Shown one piece after another: positions 7,713 through 17,347 of a stretch of 64,000 bases of DNA. The stretch spans positions 372,001 to 436,000 of the forward strand of contig JAHBVX010000002.1 of the NCBI GenBank assembly GCA_019637295.1, given 5' to 3'. Each line of letters starts with the position of its first letter. Within the stretch, counting starts at the first letter, position 1. Origin of the DNA: Polyangiaceae bacterium (GTDB taxonomy: Bacteria > Myxococcota_A > Polyangia > Polyangiales > Polyangiaceae). A program made the translations under genes and the position numbers. The notes beneath the pieces were generated by a model, which had not been told where the DNA came from, did not search any database, and worked only from the letters and a program-made list of their open reading frames with translations.

Positions 7713-9816
7713 GGACGGAGCCAGCGTCGACCGCCCCCTGGCCGTCGCCCTACGCGCCTTCGACCCCGAGCTGCGCCGACGCGCGGTAGCCGAGCTCACC
7801 GACGTCGCCGTCGAGACGGTACCGCTGTTGATGCAGGCGCTCGCCGACGAGGACTGGCGCGTGCGCAAGGAAGCTGTCTCCGCGGTGGTCGCGGCGCCGC
7901 CGATCCCCGAGCTCGTCACGGCGCTGATCGGTGCTCTCGAGCCGGGGGACAATGTGGGGCTGCGCAACGCCGCGGTCGACGCGCTGGCAGCACTCGGCCT
8001 CGAGTCGATTCGCGAGCTGTCCGCCGCGATGGTGCACCTCGACGCGGACGGTCGGAAGCTCGCCGTCGATGCCTTGGCTCGCACGGGTCGGGCCGAGGCG
8101 CTGGTGGTGTTGCGCGGGGTGCTCGACGACGGGGACGCGAACGTGCGCATGGCGGCGATCGAGGGGACGAGCGCCATCGGTGTCGCTTGCGCGGACAAGG
8201 CCATCGAACTGCTCGACGGCTGCTTGTCCCGCGCCGAGCCCGTGGAGCGCCTCGCCGCCCTCGCGGGGCTCAATCGCTTGGGAGCGCAGCTCGCCTGGGA
8301 GCAGCTCGAGCCCCTGCTGGGAGATCGAGACCTCACGGAGGAGGTCTGGACCGCGCTGGGTAAGAGCGGCGATGTTCGCGCGCTCGCGCCGCTGGCCGAG
8401 TCCCTGGACGCAGCGATGGGCGGCCGCCGTCACGTCGTCGTCGGCGCGCTCGGCGACTTGCTCTGGGGTGCGGACGAGGCGCTGGCGGCTCGCGGGCGGG
8501 AGCTGTTGGGTCGCGTCTCGGGCGAGGCCGTGCGCGAGGTCGCGTGCCTCGTAGCGAGCGCCGAGCCGCTCGCCTTGCGTCGCGCCGCGCTAGTGGTGCT
8601 CGGTGTCACCGGTACGGGGCTCGGGACACGCACGCTGGTCGACGCGCTGCTCGACGACTCGCTGTGCGCGGACGCCGAGGCATGGCTGAACCTCAGCGAC
8701 CCCACGGTGCGTGACGAGCTGATTCAGCGCCTCGCGTCGGGCGATCCGCGCGAACGCGCGATCGCGGTCGAGGTGCTGGGGCGCAGGCTCACCACCCCGG
8801 CCCAGGACGCGGTCGCGGCCGTGCAGCGCGCGCTCGATGACGAGGACGAGGGGGTCCGAATCGCCGCGCTCGCTGCCCTGACGCGGATCGGGGGTCCAGC
8901 GAGCCTCGAGCGCGTGGCAGCGCTCTTGGACCCGTCGCAGCCGAGCTCCCTCCGACCCGACGCGGAGGCTGCTCTGGCCGCGCTTGCCCAGCGTCACCCC
9001 GAGCAGGCGCTCGAGGTGTTCGCCCGTGGGCTGCCGCCCGCCGCAGGTGCGGTGATCATCGCGTCTTGTCCCCTGACCGCGACGGGCTCGCGCGAAGGCG
9101 ATCGGGCCTACCTAGTCCTGCTGTTGTCGGATCAGGCAGCGTATCACCGTCGGGTTGCGCTCGACGCGCTGGCACGGCTCCCCGCTCCCGGGAGCCTCGA
9201 CGCCATCGTGTTCGCGCTGTCGGATGAGGAGCTCGACGTGCGACAAGCCGCGGTTCGCGCCCTGGGACGACTGGCGGAGGGCGCCGCCGCCCCGGTGGCC
9301 GTCAGCCGCTTGCTCGAGCTTGCCCAACCGGACGCGGAGGCGGAGCTGTGCACCTTGGCCCTGGCTGCCCTGGCCAAGGTGAGGGATCCACGCGCCCTGC
9401 CGGCGTTGCGCGCGGCCGCTCGCGCGCCGCGTGCGGCCATTGCCGTGGCCGCGGTGGAGGCGCTGCCGACCCTCGCCGATCCACGCCGCCTCGACCCCTT
9501 GGTCGAGGCCTTGTCCCACCCGGAGCCGGAGGTCGCCAAAGCGGCGCTCCACGGGCTCGCCTCGCAGCGTGACGCCCGCGCCCGCGCGCACATCGGTGCA
9601 TGCTTGGATCACGAAGCCTGGGACGTGCGTCGTCTCGCCGCGGACCTGATCGCGCAGGATGGCGATCCTGCCACGATGGACCTGCTGCGCTCCAAGCTCG
9701 GCTCGGAGACCGAGCCGCTCGTACGCGAAGCGTTGACCCGAGCGCTCGAGTCCAACGAGCAGGTCGGGGGGGTCCGACGGACGCGACCGCCACCGGGACC
9801 AGGGCCTGGGCGATGA
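7696..9816 (+). CDS. HEAT-repeat protein of the chemosensory operon
   Basis: 706 aa from the ATG at 7696 (a GTG lies 3 nt earlier). Almost the whole length is made of HEAT / PBS-lyase type helical repeats of about 30-35 residues. Examples are DEDWRVRKEAVSAV, DGDANVRMAAIEG, DEDEGVRIAALAAL, DEELDVRQAAVRAL and HEAWDVRRLAADLI. These superhelices bind proteins and have no catalytic site. HEAT-like proteins inside che operons are known from Myxococcus xanthus, where Cpc7 of the Che7 system binds the pathway's output enzyme. This one may therefore link CheA/CheY to a target, which is inference. It overlaps cheW2 and, by an ATGA junction, cheR. Confidence 0.88.
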   Translation: MADPTEDGASVDRPLAVALRAFDPELRRRAVAELTDVAVETVPLLMQALADEDWRVRKEAVSAVVAAPPIPELVTALIGALEPGDNVGLRNAAVDALAALGLESIRELSAAMVHLDADGRKLAVDALARTGRAEALVVLRGVLDDGDANVRMAAIEGTSAIGVACADKAIELLDGCLSRAEPVERLAALAGLNRLGAQLAWEQLEPLLGDRDLTEEVWTALGKSGDVRALAPLAESLDAAMGGRRHVVVGALGDLLWGADEALAARGRELLGRVSGEAVREVACLVASAEPLALRRAALVVLGVTGTGLGTRTLVDALLDDSLCADAEAWLNLSDPTVRDELIQRLASGDPRERAIAVEVLGRRLTTPAQDAVAAVQRALDDEDEGVRIAALAALTRIGGPASLERVAALLDPSQPSSLRPDAEAALAALAQRHPEQALEVFARGLPPAAGAVIIASCPLTATGSREGDRAYLVLLLSDQAAYHRRVALDALARLPAPGSLDAIVFALSDEELDVRQAAVRALGRLAEGAAAPVAVSRLLELAQPDAEAELCTLALAALAKVRDPRALPALRAAARAPRAAIAVAAVEALPTLADPRRLDPLVEALSHPEPEVAKAALHGLASQRDARARAHIGACLDHEAWDVRRLAADLIAQDGDPATMDLLRSKLGSETEPLVREALTRALESNEQVGGVRRTRPPPGPGPGR

Positions 9817-10682
9817 GCAGCGCCCGTTCGCTCGGTCCGCGCGCCCGACTACGCTCTGACGAGTTCAGGCTCTTGCGAGATCTGGTGAACGATCACGCGG
9901 GGCTGACCTTCGACGAGTCTGCGCTGTACGTGTTCGAGCGACGTCTGGCGGAGCGGGTGGCCCAGTTGGACTTGCGTGGCTTCGACGAGTACTACAAATT
10001 CCTGCGCTTCAACGTGCGCGGTCTGGCCGAGCTGGAAGAAGCCATCGACGCCATCACCACCAAGGAGACCTACTTCTTCCGGCAGGACTACCAGCTGCGG
10101 GCGTTCTGTGACGAGGTCGTCCCGCGCATCGCGCAGGCTCAGAAGGATAGTCGCCGACTGACCGTGTGGAGCGCCGGCTGCTCCAGCGGTGAAGAGGCCT
10201 ACACCCTGGCGATACTCCTCTTGGAGCACCCCCTGTTGGCTGGCTTCGACATCAAGGTCATCGGCAGCGACCTCAGCCGCAGCTCGATCGCCTTCGCGCG
10301 TCGGGGAGTCTATCGCGAGAGCTCCTTCCGGACGACGCCTGAGGAGCTCAGGCGGCGCTACTTCGAGGCCGACGGGACGGGGCACCGGGTGGTGGACTCC
10401 GTGCGGCGCTTGTGCCACTTCGGCAACCTGAACCTGCTCGATGGGCAGCGCGCGGCCGTCGTCGGTAGGGTCGACGCGGTATTCTGTCGTAACGTGCTGA
10501 TCTATTTCGACGTACGCTCCCGGCGGAAGGTGATCGACAATCTCCACCAACGCCTGCTGCCCGGTGGGTTTCTGCTGCTTGGACACTCCGAGTCGCTGAT
10601 CAACGTCACCACGGCATTCGAGCTGGTGCACCTGCGGGAAGACCTCGTGTACCGAAAGCCAGCGCTGGGGGCGCAGACATGA
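9813..10682 (+). CDS. cheR: CheR protein-glutamate methyltransferase
   Basis: 289 aa from the ATG at 9813, which overlaps the HEAT gene stop by 4 bp. An N-terminal helical CheR domain (EFRLLRDLVNDHAGLTF) is followed by the SAM-binding domain with WSAGCSSGEEAYTLAI and, near the end, VDAVFCRNVLIYFD. The TKETYFFRQ segment is the usual CheR signature. There are no C-terminal TPR repeats. CheR methylates Glu residues on receptors for adaptation. Its presence implies methylatable receptors encoded elsewhere. Confidence 0.95.
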   Translation: MSSARSLGPRARLRSDEFRLLRDLVNDHAGLTFDESALYVFERRLAERVAQLDLRGFDEYYKFLRFNVRGLAELEEAIDAITTKETYFFRQDYQLRAFCDEVVPRIAQAQKDSRRLTVWSAGCSSGEEAYTLAILLLEHPLLAGFDIKVIGSDLSRSSIAFARRGVYRESSFRTTPEELRRRYFEADGTGHRVVDSVRRLCHFGNLNLLDGQRAAVVGRVDAVFCRNVLIYFDVRSRRKVIDNLHQRLLPGGFLLLGHSESLINVTTAFELVHLREDLVYRKPALGAQT

Positions 10683-11740
10683 CCGCCGGCGCGGAGCGAA
10701 TCCGCGTGCTGGTCGTGGATGACTCGGCCGTCAATCGCCGGTCCATCGCGGATGCGCTGTCCCAGAGTCCGGAGGTCGAGATCGTGGGCAAGGCGGCGGA
10801 CGGTGAGGAGGCGCTGCGTCTGGCTCTGCTGCTCAAGCCTGACGTGCTCACCCTCGATCTCGAGATGCCGCGCATGGACGGCTTCACGTTCCTTCGCATC
10901 TTGATGAGCCGGCAGCCCACCCCCGTGGTCGTGGTCTCCAGCTACAGCCAGAAGGAGAACGTGTTCAAGGCGCTCGAGCTCGGGGCGCTCGACTTCGTCG
11001 CCAAGCCGGACCGTCAGCACACCATCGACCTCTCGGGTATTCGCGACGAGCTGCTGGCCAAGGTGTTGATGGTCCGCGGGCTGCGCGCCAGCGCGCTCGC
11101 CATGCGGCCGCGGATGGAGTCGATCTCGGGCGTGCACAACCTTTCCGCGCCCAGCCCGCGCGAACGGACCAGCCCAGAGCGGGTCATCGCCATCGCTGCC
11201 TCCACCGGCGGACCTACCGCTCTGCTCGAGGTGTTTCGCCGTCTACCCGATCAGTTCAGCCACGCGGTGCTGGTCGCCCAGCACATGCCGGACAAGTTCA
11301 CCAGGACGTTCGCGGCTCGTTTGGACCGCGGCGCTCGCGTCGCCGTGTCCGAGGCCGCGGACGGCGACGGTGTCTGCGCTGGGTTTGCCTACGTCTGCCC
11401 GGGAAGGCATTGCATGGAGCTCGGGCGTGACTCGGCGGGTGCCTTGCGTCTCGGAGTGGTCGCCCCCGGCCCGAGCGATCGCTACGTCCCGAGCGCGGAT
11501 CGGCTGTTCGCGAGCTTGGCCCGCTCGGTCGGCCCCAAGGCCGTGGCGGTGATCTTGACGGGCATGGGTGACGACGGCGCCGAGGGGGCCGCGGCGGTGC
11601 TGGCGGCGGGTGGGCTCGTGGTGGCCGAGAGCGAGCAGAGCGCGGTCGTGTACGGCATGCCCGGCGCCGCCGTGCGACGAGGCGTGGTCTCCCGCTCCCT
11701 CGGCATCACCCAGATCGCCGACTTCCTGTCCAACCTGTGA
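10679..11740 (+). CDS. cheB: CheB methylesterase/deamidase response regulator
   Basis: 353 aa. The receiver domain has phosphoacceptor D60 (LTLDLEMPRMDG) and Lys in VAKPD. A linker of about 40 residues follows, then the methylesterase domain with catalytic S175 (IAASTGGPT), H202 (VAQHMPDKFT) and D299 (TGMGDDGAEG). It removes methyl groups from receptors when phosphorylated by CheA. Together with CheR it shows that the system adapts. An ATGA overlap joins it to cheR. Confidence 0.95.
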   Translation: MTAGAERIRVLVVDDSAVNRRSIADALSQSPEVEIVGKAADGEEALRLALLLKPDVLTLDLEMPRMDGFTFLRILMSRQPTPVVVVSSYSQKENVFKALELGALDFVAKPDRQHTIDLSGIRDELLAKVLMVRGLRASALAMRPRMESISGVHNLSAPSPRERTSPERVIAIAASTGGPTALLEVFRRLPDQFSHAVLVAQHMPDKFTRTFAARLDRGARVAVSEAADGDGVCAGFAYVCPGRHCMELGRDSAGALRLGVVAPGPSDRYVPSADRLFASLARSVGPKAVAVILTGMGDDGAEGAAAVLAAGGLVVAESEQSAVVYGMPGAAVRRGVVSRSLGITQIADFLSNL

Positions 11741-11755
11741 GTCGAGGAATAGCCG

Positions 11756-13276
11756 GTGACGCCCAGCGGTTGGCCCCGACGGAGCATGTGGATCCGCCGA
11801 AGTAGTCTGGGCCGCTCGGGATGGTCACGTAGCGTCATCGTCCTGGGCCTCTTGGCACTACCGGCGTTCGGCGTCGGATGTGCGCGCACGGCGAAGACCG
11901 AGCCGACCGGCAAGCCCGAGCCGAGCGGCGAACCCTCGATGGTTGCCTCACCGCCGCCGGTCGCACCGCCGCTCATCCTGCCGAGTCCGGCGCTCGCGCG
12001 CGCCGGGACCGGCGCCTCCATTGCGGATGTCGTCGAGAAGGTCCTGCCGTCGGTCGTGAGCGTTTGGTCGTCTCGGGCAACGCGGTCGTTGCCGAGCCCG
12101 TTCCCGTTCGGACCGGAGGCCCCATCGAATCGTCGTCAAGGTCTCGGTTCGGGGGTCGTGGTCGGGGCGGGGTTGGTGGTGACCAACCACCATGTGGTCG
12201 CTGACGCCGACGAAATACGCTTGGCCACCAGCGACCAGCGAGAGCTCACGGCCAAGGTCGTCGGCCGGGATCCCAAGAGCGACCTCGCGGTGCTGCGTGT
12301 GGAGGGGGATGCCGCCGGCTTGGTGCCCATCGAGTTCGGAGACTCGTCCCGGTTGCGGCTGGGGGACGTCGTGCTCGCCATCGGCAATCCGTTCGGTGTC
12401 GGGCAGACGGTGACCATGGGCATCGTGTCCGCCAAGGGGCGCGCGAACGTGGGCATCGTGGACTACGAAGACTTCATCCAGACGGACGCCGCCATCAATC
12501 CCGGCAACTCCGGAGGCGCGCTCGTTGACATGGAGGGCCGCTTGGTCGGCATCAACACGGCCATCCTGTCCCGCTCCGGCGGGAACGTCGGCATCGGCTT
12601 CGCCATTCCATCCGCGATGGCGCGCCCCATCATCGACAGCCTGGTCTCCCAAGGGCGCGTGGTACGCGGGTATCTGGGCGTCACGATTCAAGACGTGGAC
12701 GCAGAGCTGTCCAAGGCGCTCGGGCTCGGCGGCAAGAAGGGAGTGCTCATCGCCGACGTGGAGCCGAACGGTCCTGCCAAGCGCGCGGGTATCGAACGCG
12801 GGGACGTCGTGCTGAGCATCGACGGCATGCCGGTCGACTCGACGGGCCGACTGCGCAACCTGGTCGCACAGTCCGGCGCGAAGAAGAAGGTCACCGTCGT
12901 GCTGCTGCGCAAGTCTCAGCAGCGCACGCTCGAGGTCCCCCTGGCCGAGTTGCCGCAGAGCCTCGGCCCAAGCGCGCGCGGGCCCAGCGCCGCGCCGGAG
13001 TCGCTCGACGGCCTCACGCTCGAGCCGCTCACCGCTGCGAACCGCAAGCGCTTCCAGCTCGGCTCACTGAGTCGGGGCGTCGTGGTCGTCGCGGCCGAGC
13101 CGGGCAGCAGCGCCGCTCGCGCGGGCCTGCGACCGGGGGACGTCATCCTGGAGGTCGACCGTCAGGCCGTCGACCGCCTCGAGCGTTTTCGTGAGCTGTA
13201 TGCGAAGTCCAAGGAGCGGGTGCTGCTGCTCGTGCTGCGCCAGGGCAAGACCAGCTTCGTGGTGGTGAAGAAGTAG
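11756..13276 (+). CDS. HtrA/DegP-type serine protease with two PDZ domains
   Basis: 506 aa with a GTG start; GAGGA lies about 7 nt upstream and the gene follows cheB by 15 bp, so it may be read with the che operon. An N-terminal hydrophobic segment ends in a possible lipobox (LPAFGVGC, C42), followed by a Pro-rich linker. The trypsin-like domain has H146 (VTNHHVV), D176 (KSDLAVL) and S252 (NPGNSGGALV). PDZ1 is at about 300-395 and PDZ2 at about 410-505. HtrA proteins degrade or refold damaged envelope proteins. The lipoprotein anchor is less usual than the transmembrane anchor of DegS and would need checking. Confidence 0.92.
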   Translation: MTPSGWPRRSMWIRRSSLGRSGWSRSVIVLGLLALPAFGVGCARTAKTEPTGKPEPSGEPSMVASPPPVAPPLILPSPALARAGTGASIADVVEKVLPSVVSVWSSRATRSLPSPFPFGPEAPSNRRQGLGSGVVVGAGLVVTNHHVVADADEIRLATSDQRELTAKVVGRDPKSDLAVLRVEGDAAGLVPIEFGDSSRLRLGDVVLAIGNPFGVGQTVTMGIVSAKGRANVGIVDYEDFIQTDAAINPGNSGGALVDMEGRLVGINTAILSRSGGNVGIGFAIPSAMARPIIDSLVSQGRVVRGYLGVTIQDVDAELSKALGLGGKKGVLIADVEPNGPAKRAGIERGDVVLSIDGMPVDSTGRLRNLVAQSGAKKKVTVVLLRKSQQRTLEVPLAELPQSLGPSARGPSAAPESLDGLTLEPLTAANRKRFQLGSLSRGVVVVAAEPGSSAARAGLRPGDVILEVDRQAVDRLERFRELYAKSKERVLLLVLRQGKTSFVVVKK

Positions 13277-13277
13277 G

Positions 13278-14669
13278 TCAGACCATGTGCTCGGGCCTCA
13301 CCCAGCGGTCGAAGTCCTCCGCGCTGACTGCGCCGCTGTCGGTCGCGGCTTGTCGCAAGGTCACCTGCGTCTCGTACGCGCGCTTGGCGATGGCCGCCGC
13401 TCGATCGTAGCCGATGTGAGGCACGAGAGCCGTCACCAGCATCAATGATCGCTCCAAGTGCTCTTGGATGCGCCCCTCGTCGAGAGACAGTGACTCGATG
13501 CACCGCTGCCGAAAGCTATGGCAGCCATCAGTGAGCAGCGTCGTGCTCTCCAGGAACGTGAAGGCCAGGAGCGGCTTCATGACGTTCAGTTGAAGCTGCC
13601 CGCTCGCTCCCGCTATGCCCACGGTTACGTCGTTGCCCAGCACCCGCGCCGCCACCATGCACAGGCTCTCGGCCTGAGTCGGGTTGACCTTCCCCGGCAT
13701 GATCGAGCTGCCAGGTTCGTTCGCTCGCAACCTCAGCTCCCCCAATCCGCCCCGGGGCCCCGAGGCGAGCAAGCGGACGTCGTTGGCGACCTTCATCAGC
13801 GTGGTCGCGAGCGCGCGGAGCGCGCCGTGCCCGTGCACGATGCCGCCGTGCATCGCGATGGCATCGAACTTGTTCGTCGCCGGACAGAGGGGCAGGCCCG
13901 TCTCACGCGCCAGCGCGGCGACGGCGCGCTCCGAGAGCTCGGCGTGCGCCGAGAGGCCCGTTCCGACCGCCGTTGCGCCGAGGGCCAGCACGCCGAGCTG
14001 CTCGGTGCTGCGCTCGAGGCACAGCGCGTCGCGCTCGAGGGCTGCCGCCCAGGCGCCAAGCTCCTGCCGAACGGTCAGCGGCGTGGCATCCATCAAGTGA
14101 GTGCGGCCGAGCTTGACGACGGCTCCCAGCTGGTCGGCCTGCTGCTCGATCGCCCGCGCTAGCGCGCGCACGCTCGGCAGGACGCCCCGCAAGACCGCGT
14201 CGCAGGCCGCGATGCTCATCGCGGTGGGGAAGACATCGTTCGACGACTGCCCACGGTTCACATGGTCGTTGGGGTGTACGCACCGACCGTCACCTCGGCT
14301 GCCGCCGAGCAGTTCGCTGGCGCGGTTGGCGAGCACCTCGTTGACGTTCATGTTGGTCTGAGTGCCGCTTCCGGTTTGCCAGACCGAGAGGGGGAACTCA
14401 TCCTCGTGCCGTCCGTCCAGCACCTCGTCTGCCGCGCGCACGATCGCGTCAGCGAGCTCCGGGGCGAGCTCACCGAGCTCGGCGTTCGTCAGCGCGACGA
14501 CCTTCTTCACCCGCACCAAGGCCTGCACGAGCGCCCGGGGCATACGCTGCTCGCCGATGCGAAACTGGCGTAGACTGCGCTCGGTCTGTGCTCCCCACAG
14601 CCGCTCGGGCGCCACCTCGATCTCGCCCAGTGCGTCTCGTTCGACTCGCCCCTTGCTGCTGCTCATCAT
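13278..14669 (-). CDS. fumC: Class II fumarate hydratase
   Basis: 463 aa starting at the first of two adjacent ATGs, with AGGAAG just upstream on the coding strand; a GTG 36 nt earlier is less likely. It converts fumarate and malate in the citric acid cycle. Signatures are SVWQTGSGTQTNMNVNEV, HPNDHVNRGQSSNDVFPTAM, the active-site loop GSSIMPGKVNPTQAES, and a C-terminal FumC domain (GYDRAAAIAKRAY). Length is normal for the aspartase/fumarase superfamily. It converges with htrA (1 bp between stops) and diverges from the MltD-type gene. Confidence 0.95.
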   Translation of the reverse strand: MMSSSKGRVERDALGEIEVAPERLWGAQTERSLRQFRIGEQRMPRALVQALVRVKKVVALTNAELGELAPELADAIVRAADEVLDGRHEDEFPLSVWQTGSGTQTNMNVNEVLANRASELLGGSRGDGRCVHPNDHVNRGQSSNDVFPTAMSIAACDAVLRGVLPSVRALARAIEQQADQLGAVVKLGRTHLMDATPLTVRQELGAWAAALERDALCLERSTEQLGVLALGATAVGTGLSAHAELSERAVAALARETGLPLCPATNKFDAIAMHGGIVHGHGALRALATTLMKVANDVRLLASGPRGGLGELRLRANEPGSSIMPGKVNPTQAESLCMVAARVLGNDVTVGIAGASGQLQLNVMKPLLAFTFLESTTLLTDGCHSFRQRCIESLSLDEGRIQEHLERSLMLVTALVPHIGYDRAAAIAKRAYETQVTLRQAATDSGAVSAEDFDRWVRPEHMV

Positions 14670-14771
14670 CTTCCTGCTCTCGGGCAGGCCGCGCCGGACC
14701 GGCACCGGCCTCAGTCACCCCTCCGCCGGGCGGCTGCCGAAATCAAGATAGCAGGACAATTCCCTGGGCAT

Positions 14772-14800
14772 TTGACCGGAGGCGGCCAGACCGGTACAAA
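14772..14800 (+). promoter_or_regulatory. Sigma-70 type promoter for the transglycosylase gene
   Basis: TTGACC (14772-14777), a 17-nt spacer, and TACAAA (14795-14800). Only 9 nt separate the -10 box from the ATG at 14810, and no Shine-Dalgarno is present, so a leaderless or near-leaderless transcript is expected. Confidence 0.65.
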
Positions 14801-14809
14801 ACTGGCTCC

Positions 14810-17008
14810 ATGCGGAGGCTACGGACGGCGAGTCTGATTTGGGGGATCGCGCTCGCCGCGCCCGGCGCGCTCGCCCAAGGAGCGGGCGATGTGAAGCCGT
14901 CCGGCGACACGGCGCCAGCAGCGCCGAAGGCCGACGACGCGGGCGACGCCGCCGGACGCAAGCCGGGCGTCGGACCCGGCGCCGGGGCGGGCGCTCGTCA
15001 CGTGGAGACCCCGCCGAAGGTGGCGCCGCCAGCCGCCACTGCGCCGGTCGAGACCTCCGCGTCCGCGGCGCCCGCCGCTCCCCCCAAGTCGGACAACGGC
15101 CACCGCAAGGGCCGCGCTCCCAAGCGGCCCGCCACTACCTTGCCCGCCGGCAGTGAACGACCCAAGGCAAACGACAGCGTGCGCCGCGCCATCGCCCAAG
15201 GCCCGACCCTCGACGATGCTCGCGCAGGCACCAACGATCCGGAGTTGCGCGCCCTGCGCGAGGCGGATCGCGTCTTGTTCCCGCGTCCGGTCGTGGGGCT
15301 CACGCCGGGCTTCAGCTGGGACGTGGGGGGCGGCAAAGACGTCGTCGCGACGGGACTGCCGCCGACCCGCGCCCTGCCCCCCGCGGCGAGCGCCGAGGAA
15401 CCCGCGCGCACCGCCGAGTGGCTGCGCACGCTGACGATGCCGAACCTGCCCGTTCGGCTCGAGCCCAGCGTCGTGGCGTACCTGAAGTTTTATCGCGACA
15501 ACACCCGCGGGCGAGCCATCGCGCGGACCTGGGCCAAGAAGAGCGGACGCTTCACGTCGGCGCTCAAGGCCGAGCTGGCCGCGGCGGGACTACCCACGGA
15601 CTTGGTGTGGCTGAGCCTGATCGAGAGCGGACACAACCCAGAGATATTCTCGCCCGTCGGTGCGGCCGGACTGTGGCAGTTCATGCCGGCCACCGGCCAG
15701 ATGTACGGGCTCGTCGTCGATCGCTGGGTGGACGAGCGGCTCGATCCCAAGCGCAGCACCGAGGCCGCCATCGGCTACCTCTCGGATCTGCATCGCCGCT
15801 TCGGAACCTGGGAGCTGGCGATGGCCGCCTACAACATGGGTCACGGTGGACTGTCGCGCTCGATCCAGAAGTTCAACACCAACGACTTCTGGGAACTCTC
15901 CAAGCTCGAGGCCGGGATCCCTTGGGAGACGGCGCTCTACGTGCCCAAGATCGCCGCCATCGCCATCGTGATGAACAACCAGCGAGCGTTCGGCATCGCG
16001 GACGTGACGCCCGACGCGCCGGAGGCCTTCGAGACGGTGTTGGTCGACTCGGCGACCCCACTGTCGCAGGTGGCCCAGGCTGCGGGGGTGGCTCCCGCCA
16101 CCCTCGAGCGGCTCAATCCGCAGCTCCTGGCCGCGCGCGTTCCGCCGACCAAGCCGGGCGAGAGCCGCAAGCGCTGGCGGGTGCGGGTCCCGGGGGGCAG
16201 CGGGGTGGCCACGACCGAGCGACTGGCCAGCAGCAGCGCGGCCGAGCCCACGCTACTTCCCCATGTCGTTCGCGCGGGCGAGACGGTCGAGTCCATCGCC
16301 CAGACTCGGGCCGTGCGCCAGGCCGAGCTCGTGGCCGTCAATCGACTCAGCTCGTCCGAGGCGCTCACCCCAGGGACGGTGCTGTTGGTGCCTTCTCGCG
16401 GCAAACACAGCCTGACGGAGCCGAGCGCACCCGAGGTGGTGGTCGTCCCCGCCCGGCACATCATTCTGCCGGATCGAGAGCGAGTCTTCGTCGTGCTCCG
16501 CTCCGGCGACGCACTTGGCACGATTGCGCGCGCCCTCGGCGTCAGCGTGGCCGAGCTCGCACACTGGAACGCGCTCGACGAGCGAGCGCGCCTGGTGGCG
16601 GGCATGACGCTGCAGGCGTTCGTGGAGCGCGGGGCATCGTTCGATGCGGTGCGCGTGATCCGAGAGCGCGAGACGCGGGTGCTGGTCGCCGGTAGTCCCG
16701 AGTTCATCGACCACTTCGAGTCACAGAACGGCAAGCAGCGCCTCACCGTGACCGCTCGCGCCGGCGAGACCCTCGCCGCCGTCGGACGCCGCTACGGACT
16801 GTCGAGTGGCTGGATGGAGCGCATCAACCGCAAGGACCGCAACGCCAAGCTCGCCGCGGGCGATCCGGTCATCGTGTACGTGAAGCGACCGCAGGCCGTC
16901 GCCGTCAAGGCGCCGGAGCCCGAGCCCGGCGAGAGCACCGACGACGCGACCGACGAGCCCGCGGGCGATTCGAGTGAAGCTGCGGTCGAATCCAGCCCCG
17001 GGGGCTGA
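14810..17008 (+). CDS. MltD-type lytic transglycosylase with LysM domains
   Basis: 732 aa. The start is placed at 14810 because a good signal peptide begins there (LIWGIALAAPGALAQG). A Pro/Ala-rich linker runs to about residue 120. The SLT domain has the catalytic Glu E272 (LSLIESGHNPEIFSPVGAAG), then GLWQFMPATGQMYGL and MAAYNMGHGGL. Three LysM-like modules follow, at roughly 510-560, 590-640 and 670-715, and would bind peptidoglycan. The enzyme cleaves glycan strands between MurNAc and GlcNAc in the periplasm or at the outer membrane. It has no lipobox, unlike E. coli MltD. A perfect-spacing promoter lies just before the start. Confidence 0.92.
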   Translation: MRRLRTASLIWGIALAAPGALAQGAGDVKPSGDTAPAAPKADDAGDAAGRKPGVGPGAGAGARHVETPPKVAPPAATAPVETSASAAPAAPPKSDNGHRKGRAPKRPATTLPAGSERPKANDSVRRAIAQGPTLDDARAGTNDPELRALREADRVLFPRPVVGLTPGFSWDVGGGKDVVATGLPPTRALPPAASAEEPARTAEWLRTLTMPNLPVRLEPSVVAYLKFYRDNTRGRAIARTWAKKSGRFTSALKAELAAAGLPTDLVWLSLIESGHNPEIFSPVGAAGLWQFMPATGQMYGLVVDRWVDERLDPKRSTEAAIGYLSDLHRRFGTWELAMAAYNMGHGGLSRSIQKFNTNDFWELSKLEAGIPWETALYVPKIAAIAIVMNNQRAFGIADVTPDAPEAFETVLVDSATPLSQVAQAAGVAPATLERLNPQLLAARVPPTKPGESRKRWRVRVPGGSGVATTERLASSSAAEPTLLPHVVRAGETVESIAQTRAVRQAELVAVNRLSSSEALTPGTVLLVPSRGKHSLTEPSAPEVVVVPARHIILPDRERVFVVLRSGDALGTIARALGVSVAELAHWNALDERARLVAGMTLQAFVERGASFDAVRVIRERETRVLVAGSPEFIDHFESQNGKQRLTVTARAGETLAAVGRRYGLSSGWMERINRKDRNAKLAAGDPVIVYVKRPQAVAVKAPEPEPGESTDDATDEPAGDSSEAAVESSPGG

Positions 17009-17347
17009 GCCCCGGGGGCCCGGTCGAAATTACAGCGGGTTTCCAATGCATGGAACAGCAGCGGCGCGGGGTTGGGGTCCCCGCGTGCTGCGACCGCCGG
17101 TCCTCTCGCTGCGCCGGGCGGCCTCGTCGCTGCGCTCCTCACCCTACTTCAGTAGGCCTCCGGTGCTCGCTCCTCGGGCGTCCGTCTCGCTTCGGTCTCG
17201 CCGGTCTCGCGACACACCAATTTCGGCCGGGCCCCCAGGCTCGACTTGGGCAGTCTTGGCACGAGGGTCGCAGGTCGCCTCCGCACCTGACCTGTCAGAA
17301 GCGCGAAGAAGTCGCGGAATGCGCGGGCAGAAAGCGCCAAGTCCAGC
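17009..17347 (+). other. Intergenic region with no gene recognised
   Basis: 339 bp between the stops of the transglycosylase and the porin gene. It opens with a GC-rich run in which GCCCCGGGGGC occurs twice around the stop (about 16996-17022) and can fold back on itself. The rest is high-GC, has several short frames in all directions, and shows no credible gene, promoter or T-rich terminator. Pyrimidine-rich stretches near 17100-17190 could be part of a dispersed repeat, which cannot be tested here. Confidence 0.5.
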
